Positions 45,601 to 52,161 of a stretch of DNA of 52,161 bases are shown here, piece by piece. The first letter of the stretch is position 1. Each line of letters opens with the position of its first letter. Source of the stretch: Cudoniella acicularis (Eukaryota; Ascomycota; Leotiomycetes; Helotiales; Helotiaceae); the NCBI GenBank assembly GCA_013054445.1, contig JAAMPI010000203.1, positions 1 through 52,161 on the forward strand, in the 5' to 3' direction. The notes beneath the pieces are model-generated. The model ran no database searches. It had not been told where the DNA came from and saw nothing but the letters and a program-made list of their open reading frames with translations. Both the position numbers and the translations under genes were made by a program.

Positions 45601-47560
45601 AAACTCTTTGGTTGCAGATCTGGTTGAGTTTATTCAATGCCGATTTTGAATCTTGTTGGAGGTGTAAAGCATGACTTTTTTCACATCTGGGAGCAAAAAT
45701 ATGTTGTCATCCTGACAGCGAGTGTTGTAATGACAGCGGCAGCAGTAAAGCAACAGCAGCTTTCTTTTTTCTTTTTTCAAGGAATCCTTCTATCTTTCGG
45801 CAAGTGCTGACATGGCAGTTTAGATGATGAAGCGCCCTAGATGGAGGTATTGTTGCCCAAAATATGTGTAGATTGAACCCCCGAGAAATTGACGAACCGA
45901 AAATTGCGGATAGGTGATGTTGAGCTTGAAGGGAGATCTGCCAATGTGAAGCTGTGAGAAAGCAGATGTCTGGCCCTAGGGTATATATGGTACTTTGCAA
46001 ACCTAGGCTTGGCTCAAGGAAAATAAATTGATATTATGGACGCCCTCCCAAGAATCGGGAAATAATTACTCACTTGAGACAAGAAACTTGAGGGAGGTAT
46101 CGGCGCTTTTTAAACTTTCATCTTCGCACTTACTTTTGGAATCGGGACCCGGGCGATAAATATTGGGGAAAATATGGGGAGGGTTGCTTAACAGGTTATC
46201 TGATATATAAGATTGGTATTGCTTCCAACAGAGGGGCATCGCCAGAGATCTGAGCGGTTCCAAACTGTGAACACGTATTATGACAGTTCACCAGGAAGGA
46301 TTGTACCAAATTTTCAAAAGTCAGTGGAATTATTTTATGGCTAAGCTCTATCCGCAGTGCATACACTACTTCGATGCTGAACCTACGGTGATAATTACGA
46401 GAAATTTCGACAACGACATCATAGCAATCGACAGCAAGTTGTAGAATGACAGCAATTCAAACAGATATTTTTCTTTAAAATCTCTATTGATTGACTGATT
46501 GGTTACATTGCTATTTGGGCAAAAACTGCGCAGTGTCGGAGCCTTAGAAGGAACTGGTATCTTCATTTCCCAAACACTTCTCATCGCACCAGCGACTGTC
46601 CACTTTTGCATCAGGAAACCGCAGCTATACGGAACTGGTTCGTGGTCTAGAACTACCTATTTTTATATTTAGTTTAGTATCGCATTCGTGAATGGGTAGT
46701 ACTCCGCCTCCCCCTTTTGGACTCGCTTACTACGCCCGCACCCAGAATCTAGGTTTGAGAGTAGGAGTAAATATAAGTACAGAATAATATACTAAAGAGA
46801 AGGGGAAGCTTTTTGATTATTTGGGACAGAAGCTATTAACAAATAATGTGCAGTCGTGATGGGTAAAACTCACGTGATTCACGTAGTAAGTTGGAGTGCG
46901 CTAAGAGATAGCAATAATTACAGCGCATCGACCGCTGAAATCTAGCGATCGCAGCATTTAGGTGTCGCATCGCGATTTTTAAGATACAGAACGCGACACG
47001 ATTAATCGACTTAATGCTTATTTTTTAACTAGCCAAACGCACAGAATGTACTTCAGATGAGAAGTGAATGATATATAGGGACCAAACAATTAATAAAGAG
47101 TTCTTAAAGTTCCTTTAGGTACCTAGGTACTTCGTGCAGCGTGGCTGGCCCTAAAATTCAGTGTGCGAAACCAGCAAGCAATTAGGTCTTCACTATTATG
47201 CTAACGCGCAAACGCTTAAGAATTAAGCATGACACTTTCTAATACAAAATTGATAATGCATGATGATATCAGTAATGCTATGCAGTGGCATAATATGGCG
47301 TAAAAATAAATATTTGGTTATATGCATAACTGAGGCGTAGGTGCATGCGCATTGCGACCGCATAGCTAAGCGAAAGATGAAAAGGGGGCGGGGTCAAGGC
47401 GGGGTAGATATCACTAAAGTCAACTCCAACTTTTCGACTCACTAACTAGAGGTCGGTACTATCGTATCGACTGTAAATTATGGAAATTTGAATCCTGAAG
47501 CCGTTAATTGACACACGAGTACTAATTTTGCGATTTAAAAGAGAGGCTTCTTTGCTTGAT

Positions 47561-48732
47561 CATCTAGTTCTTCAGAAGCTGTTCTTCTGATCTTCCTTCT
47601 TTCAATAACATCATCTTACTACAACATCTCAACATCGAGACCAGCTTCCAATCACTGTTTTCACGGCTTGCAAGAGGATTCACTCTTTCCGTTCGCGGCC
47701 ATCCCTTGAAGTTCCACCTTCCTTCGTCCTCCGTCTGTCGACCTTTCTTTCTACCTTTCTCAACACCGCGCAAAACCGCAACACAACACAAACACCACAA
47801 ATTCAACACTTTTAACTCCATCTCGTTACCTCGTGGAACTCCAACCACTGCTATCGATTCTGCATCGACAGAAGCAAGGAATATTCGTATTCATTGCTTC
47901 GCCTTCGCCATCGCCAATCATTGCATTCGATCAAAACTGATCTTGGACACAACTGGTATCGCAGTTCTACCCCCGCAGCGGGATCGATTCTCGCCTTTCA
48001 CCTTGGCCAAGTAGTTGCTTCTGGAATTGAATCTCCTCACCGGAATCCGAAACAATAAGCATTATTTCTCTCGTCCATCCACCATCGCTTCCTTTTCCCC
48101 TTCAACTCCAAGCTCTAAACACCCAACTTCAAACTCATCAACACCTTTCAACGCTTTCCAACACTCAACACTCATCGTCAAACCCTTTCAGCATTATCGT
48201 CTTTACTCGCAATTCGCAACCCTGCGATCACATCTGCGTCTTTTCGCGTTGAGTTGATTCACTATCGATTCATTCTACGAGCAAACTAATCGCAATCATC
48301 TTCGCCTTCGCCGTCGCAACTAGAATATCACTTTTAAAAGTGGGGCTGAACTTAGAGTTGAGCACCCTACGACTATTCCTATACTTAAAATACGTCTCTA
48401 GCAAAGGTAAGTGCCCTAGAAAATTACTACTTAATAGAAAAGGGGCCTTCCGACTAACTTTTCTCCTCTCGCAGGTCGTAGAGACCTCCGTACGTGTTTT
48501 TACGAGGCTCTAGCTACTTCGGATCTTGTGGATTTCAGGTAAGAAGCTTTTCATTAGAACAAAGAGTGAATATTTCTATCTTTCAACAAGAATTCTACCT
48601 TCAGCTTTTAAGTTGTCATGCACTTCCTCGGTTCGTACCCGAGAAACCTTGTGCTGCAAATCAACGCAGGGGTATGAAAACTATTTTTACTCCGTCTCTT
48701 CCTCGACTTCAAGTAAAGATTCTACGGATATA
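47561..48732 (+). other. Possible spliced transcribed locus, coding status uncertain
   Basis: A pyrimidine-rich leader-like stretch (47.56-48.3 kb) leads to two intron-like segments: 48407-48474 (GTAAGT donor, CCGACTAACTT branch, CGCAG acceptor) and 48539-48669 (GTAAGA donor, CGCAG acceptor). If both are removed a frame continues through both joins (phases 1 and 2) to a stop at about 48733. It begins after a TGA at 48250 and lacks an ATG, so the coding part would need an upstream exon not seen, or a non-AUG start. The part before 48.25 kb has one frame open from 47706 to 48257 except for a single TAG at 48012-48014, but it is Ser/Thr/Pro-rich low-complexity. It may be a noncoding RNA, a leader, or a relic. 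Confidence 0.3.
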
Positions 48733-48759
48733 AATGAGATAAGATCACGGGTCTAAAAG

Positions 48760-48805
48760 AAAGAGATGAGAGAAATTAATTCTTTAAGTCGTATCTCATC
48801 TCTTT
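48760..48805. repeat. Inverted repeat, 12-bp arms
   Basis: AAAGAGATGAGA at 48760-48771 and TCTCATCTCTTT at 48794-48805 are perfect reverse complements separated by 22 bp. The feature could form a hairpin just after the possible spliced locus; a role in ending transcription is only a guess. Confidence 0.6.
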
Positions 48806-49948
48806 TACCCGGGCCCTAGTGAAGTGTTGCACACGTACCCCTAGGCCTACGAGAAATCCGGAGTACTTGATCCCGGACCTCTCTAAGCGAAACCGAGTAC
48901 GTTCGTAATGATGTGCGAATTAGCGAAAGTGTCGCACCCCTTTTTGGATTGAAGAAGGATCACGTGTGAGCCTAGACAAGGTTTCAAGGCACTAACCGCA
49001 AGACTAGCACTTGTCTCAAACATTTCATAAAAGTGCAAATTTGCAAGTGCAACAGGACAGATACACGACTTTTTGTCCCACCTCGGCTGTGCAACGTGAG
49101 TTCTGATTACGTGCTCATTAGCAAGGTCCAAGGACGATGAGTAACGAGTTTGAGTTTCGCATTGTTGCGCCGGAACAAATGTTTCTTACTCGTTATTATT
49201 CCGGAACCATCAAATCAATATGCGACTTGGCAAATTTAGCAGAAAGGAGAATTTGGTACTCGCAGACATTATTGGGTAAAAGGCCGGTGAAGCGAAGGAA
49301 GGGAAAGTTCGACAAGGGCCGAATGGCAAATATGCGTGGCAAAGCGGCAAGCATGCCTTCGCTTGTGACGAAGACTCATACGCAAGGGTGGAACATGAAG
49401 TGATGCCCTAACAAAGTTTGAACTGGATTTGCAGCTCGAACGCAAAAGCAATAATAATCTGGCAATCCGAAATGCGACAGCGACACGGGCCAGGCAGCCC
49501 TGGCGAGCTGTGGTGCGGGTATTAATAATTGCGTGGGTGAGCAGTGAGCACAAGATAAAGCTTTAAGTAAAGTGGAATCATAATCCCGGGCTCGCTTCGC
49601 CCAAGTAAGTGACAGTACTTTCGTAAGCTCGTAAAGCTAGTGTTGGTTGGTCGACACGTCCTGGTGATTGGATGCCGCGGGCAAAAAAATTGACCAACGC
49701 GATGACCGAAGGAATTCCAACTCAGGGGCAAACGGAATAAATTTCTTTTAGTTGCCTATCTGTGTAAGCGAGCTCGCACTCACAGCTCATCAAGCTTCCT
49801 TTAATAACGGCTCTCGGCAAAGTGCTAAAAGCAGCGCAACCTTTCTTCCCCAGCGGGTATAGAGCTATTATTAGTGTATTATTAGCGCATTAAGCTGTCT
49901 CAGTCGCTAGCGCAGTTTGACTGTTATAAGCTAGTCTCATTAAAACTC

Positions 49949-49955
49949 TATAAAT
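49949..49955 (+). promoter_or_regulatory. TATA box (TATAAAT) for the zinc-finger gene
   Basis: TATAAAT followed about 25-35 bp later by a CT-rich stretch suitable as an initiation region. It lies about 510 bp before the start codon, consistent with a long spliced leader. Confidence 0.4.
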
Positions 49956-50105
49956 CCCTGTGCCCCCTTCTTTTCCTCTTTATTAAAAACTCTTCCGCGA
50001 CCCGTCTCAAGCCGCGTCTCATTCGTCAACACTGCAACATATAACCATCTAACACGCGCCAAGGGTGTCTGCAATAAGTTTGTTTTTGATTTCCGTCCGT
50101 CTTTG

Positions 50106-50215
50106 CGTAAGTTCCACCATTATTATACGTGCTTGCTGTTAATGACGCATTAAATTAAATGCTTTATTAAGATCGAGGGCTAATAAATGGGTTCAATAGG
50201 CAGGCACGCTAGCAG
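50106..50215 (+). other. Candidate 5' untranslated intron of the zinc-finger gene
   Basis: Consensus donor GTAAGT, a GCTAAT element near 50179 and acceptor AGCAG (110 bp). It sits entirely before the start codon. Confidence 0.4.
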
Positions 50216-50465
50216 AATTTGACCTTGAAGACCTTCCGCTTCTGCGCCAGCTTCCAGTTCCTTCTTCCTTCTACATCGCATAATACTTCGACACGCCCCG
50301 TAACCTCGCCCGACCGCGCAAAAATACTTTTACATCGCCACCAAGCAGCAGCGACGTCGACGCGACCGCATCGCACACATGGTATCCCTTTGATCATTGT
50401 TCACCTCTTCCGTTATCGCAGCTAAGTGAATCGCATTCACAATCACTTTCGCAATCACTTTCAAA

Positions 50466-52161
50466 ATGCCGGCATCCATGGAGCCAGAGCACGAAAGTGA
50501 ATTCTTGGTCGTTGACGCGGAAGAATTGAAGATCGCGACCGGTATTTCCAAAGACCACCTTAGCGCCACTAGTGCGTCACATGATGCTGGCCGCCACGTG
50601 ACCGTCAACGGCATGAATGGCAAGACAAATGGCCACACTTTCAATGGTAACAACTTCTCGGATTCTTCACATTCACCCAGTGGCGCTTCAGCTTCAGATT
50701 CTGATGCACACAACGCGTCGTCGGCTACTGTTCTCTCCAACGCAACTGGCGATGACGATGACACCAAAATACCCGGTGTATCCAGACAATCTGACTTTCC
50801 GCACCCATACTCCTCTCCAAGACACAAGCGACTTCGAGATAGCACATTCCCTTCGCAGACTGGATTCGAGGATACCAAAGCTACACCCGAGTCTAGCAAA
50901 CTAGACAAAGAAGTTGCGCGTCTAAATGAGGTTCTTTCCGATGTTTCACCTGAAGCAAAGCAAAAAGTCCTCCGGGATCACTGGCGCGGCTTCCTTTTCG
51001 AAAACGGACACGAGGGTCATATATCTTTCGTGGCCCGAGCTCTCCTCAAAAACGCCAGTGGTTCAGTTCTCGACCGCATCGGAAAGGATGACAGTCTCTT
51101 CAAAGGCCATATTCTTGAAGCAGCCATCAGAAAACCAGTCGTGATCCAGCAAATTCTCAAGAATGCGGATCACGAACAACTCCTCAAGCATGTCAGCAAG
51201 TCTGTAATAGAAGACCTGATACATCAAACCTTGGAAGATGTTGAAGCTCGAACCCTCCTCAGATGGCTTGCCGATGCCGGCCGACTTGGATACAAGAAGA
51301 ACGACGTGATCGACCCTGTTGATGAGTCTGTCATTCCATATGCCTCTCCTGAACCTGAGCGTCTAGATGTCGAGATGGCCAACGCACCAAACGCCCATAT
51401 ACATCCTAATCCTAATCCCAATCCTAATCCTGCACAGCAATACGCTGACGCACAGCCCCGACACCCTGCCCTTCCACTACAGCAGGTACCACAACAGCAC
51501 GTGTCGCCATACCAACAAGGACCCCCGCCGCCAGGTACTTACCAAGAATTGCCTTCATCATACGCTGCACCTACCCAAAGACCACCAATTCCGAAGGGCA
51601 TGATGATATGTCCATGGTGCTACTTCCACTTCACAAATCGTTCTGGTTACAATTATCACGTGCACAAGAGAATCTGTTCCAAAGACCCTGGAAATGGTGG
51701 CTGGAAGTTTGCATGTGGAATCTGCGCCCAAGGCTTTACAACTAAGCAAGGCAGAGAATATCATAATGCCAAAGGTGTGTGCGAGGACTGCAACATTGAA
51801 CCAGCAACACCTCCTTCGCCACCGCCGGCGGTAATAGCAAGACCTCCAATGCCAGTTCGCAGCTCTTCAGGCCCTGCTGTACAAGTTTCCCGACCTGTCT
51901 TCACGACGACTCCGACTGTGGGAAGCGTTCCAGCACCTGTCACTGTTCCTTCGCAATCCCCGGTCCAACAACCCACTCGTGCCCCAGCTGTCTCTATTCC
52001 TCGCCCTCCTTTACACACACCAACCTCTCGCAAGCAAGAACCTCCTTCCGATATTCGACAATCCCCATCTGAACTTCCACCTGAGAGACTTGTCGCGCTG
52101 AATCAAGAGATCGCTGACGAGGATGCTAAGTACGAAAGACAAAAATCTGAGGTTGCAATTG
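50466..52161 (+). CDS. C2H2/C2HC zinc-finger protein, truncated by the window end
   Basis: A single open frame of more than 565 codons from MPASMEPEHESEF that runs off the right edge, so its C-terminus is missing. Residues 30-130 are Ser/Asn/Asp-rich with a basic SPRHKRLRD (possible nuclear signal). Residues of about 150-290 are a helical globular region (EAKQKVLRDHWRGFLFENGHE, LLRWLADAGRLGY). A Pro/Gln/Asn linker includes PNPNPNPNP. A first finger has CPWC (382-385) with H398/H400 and C404; a second has CGIC (417-420), H433 and C439. The rest is Pro/Ser-rich, with a charged helix beginning near the end. It probably acts in the nucleus as a transcription or chromatin factor; no named family is recognised. 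I translated the whole stretch by eye and found no in-frame stop. Confidence 0.82.
   Translation, partial: MPASMEPEHESEFLVVDAEELKIATGISKDHLSATSASHDAGRHVTVNGMNGKTNGHTFNGNNFSDSSHSPSGASASDSDAHNASSATVLSNATGDDDDTKIPGVSRQSDFPHPYSSPRHKRLRDSTFPSQTGFEDTKATPESSKLDKEVARLNEVLSDVSPEAKQKVLRDHWRGFLFENGHEGHISFVARALLKNASGSVLDRIGKDDSLFKGHILEAAIRKPVVIQQILKNADHEQLLKHVSKSVIEDLIHQTLEDVEARTLLRWLADAGRLGYKKNDVIDPVDESVIPYASPEPERLDVEMANAPNAHIHPNPNPNPNPAQQYADAQPRHPALPLQQVPQQHVSPYQQGPPPPGTYQELPSSYAAPTQRPPIPKGMMICPWCYFHFTNRSGYNYHVHKRICSKDPGNGGWKFACGICAQGFTTKQGREYHNAKGVCEDCNIEPATPPSPPPAVIARPPMPVRSSSGPAVQVSRPVFTTTPTVGSVPAPVTVPSQSPVQQPTRAPAVSIPRPPLHTPTSRKQEPPSDIRQSPSELPPERLVALNQEIADEDAKYERQKSEVAI

Larger units (their letters stand above)
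41141..47560. other. Long gene-poor stretch after annexin
   Basis: Includes annexin 3' sequence to about 41.4 kb. Frames near 41.6-42.2 kb (156 codons on each strand) overlap each other and carry no domain. The remainder is AT-rich with homopolymers; the tandem repeats at 42.47 and 42.58 kb are listed separately. Palindromic TACCTAGGTA-type sequence occurs at 47118-47130, and CpG-rich short repeats near 46.9-47.0 kb look like transposon remains. No supportable gene. Confidence 0.45.
48806..50465. other. Upstream region of the zinc-finger gene
   Basis: No gene is supported. It carries CpG-rich and palindromic GGGCTCGCTTCGCCC at 49588-49602, a TATA element at 49949, and the 5' leader of the zinc-finger gene with a candidate intron at 50106-50215. 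Confidence 0.45.

Noticed and set aside
1..52161. Biosynthetic gene cluster around the NRPS-like gene
   Set aside because: No P450, transporter, methyltransferase or cluster regulator lies nearby; neighbours are HET, DUF3176 and repeat DNA.
1..52161. CRISPR array or bacterial/phage segment
   Set aside because: No regularly spaced identical repeats and no bacterial gene organisation; the only arrays are contiguous tandem repeats.

Overview
The window looks like chromosomal DNA of a filamentous ascomycete (Pezizomycotina, probably Leotiomycetes/Helotiales; the class is inferred from gene style and not proven). The reasons are short introns of about 47-190 bp with GT/AG ends and CTAAC-type branch sites, two heterokaryon-incompatibility (HET) domain genes, an NRPS-like reductase, a DUF3176-type membrane protein, a PAQR/Izh receptor, a fungal annexin, and long pyrimidine-rich leaders. 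There are no bacterial operons, rRNA, CRISPR or convincing tRNAs. Gene models below were assembled by hand: splice junctions were chosen so that the frame and family motifs continue across them.

Layout. 1-2.5 kb: a Ran1/Ksp1-like Ser/Thr kinase (+). 2.5-11.3 kb: a gene-poor stretch with one doubtful ORF. 11.3-12 kb: a small hypothetical protein with a charged tail, followed by a diverged 115-125 bp tandem repeat. 13.9-15.6 kb: two divergent genes whose start codons are only 22 bp apart, one a CSN8/PSMD8/eIF3K-like protein and one unknown. 15.7-17.6 kb: a HET-domain pseudogene broken by nonsense codons and frameshifts. 19.4-23.7 kb: a three-exon NRPS-like A-T-R-SDR enzyme with the architecture of the fungal glycine-betaine reductase ATRR. 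24.6-27.0 kb: a four-exon DUF3176-like membrane protein. 27.0-30.1 kb: AT-rich, repeat-laden DNA with a MITE-like element carrying 42-bp inverted termini. 30.1-34.9 kb: an N-terminally shortened UROD/MetE-like gene, an intact PAQR/AdipoR gene, and an intact HET gene with a myristoylation-type N-terminus. 37.2-38.6 kb: a nucleotidyltransferase-like gene with a homopolymer frameshift. 39.6-41.1 kb: a four-exon annexin with a Pro/Gln/Gly/Tyr repeat head. 41.1-50.5 kb: another gene-poor stretch with short tandem repeats and one possible spliced locus near 48.4 kb. 50.5 kb to the end: a C2H2/C2HC zinc-finger protein that runs off the right edge.

How the genes relate. They do not form an obvious biosynthetic cluster. 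The kinase, CSN8-like, PAQR, annexin, nucleotidyltransferase-like and zinc-finger genes look like conserved housekeeping or signalling genes. The HET genes, DUF3176 gene and MITE-like sequence between 15 and 35 kb form a more variable, AT-richer accessory block. Two of the HET pseudogene lesions are of the C-to-T (CpA to TpA) kind expected from repeat-induced point mutation.
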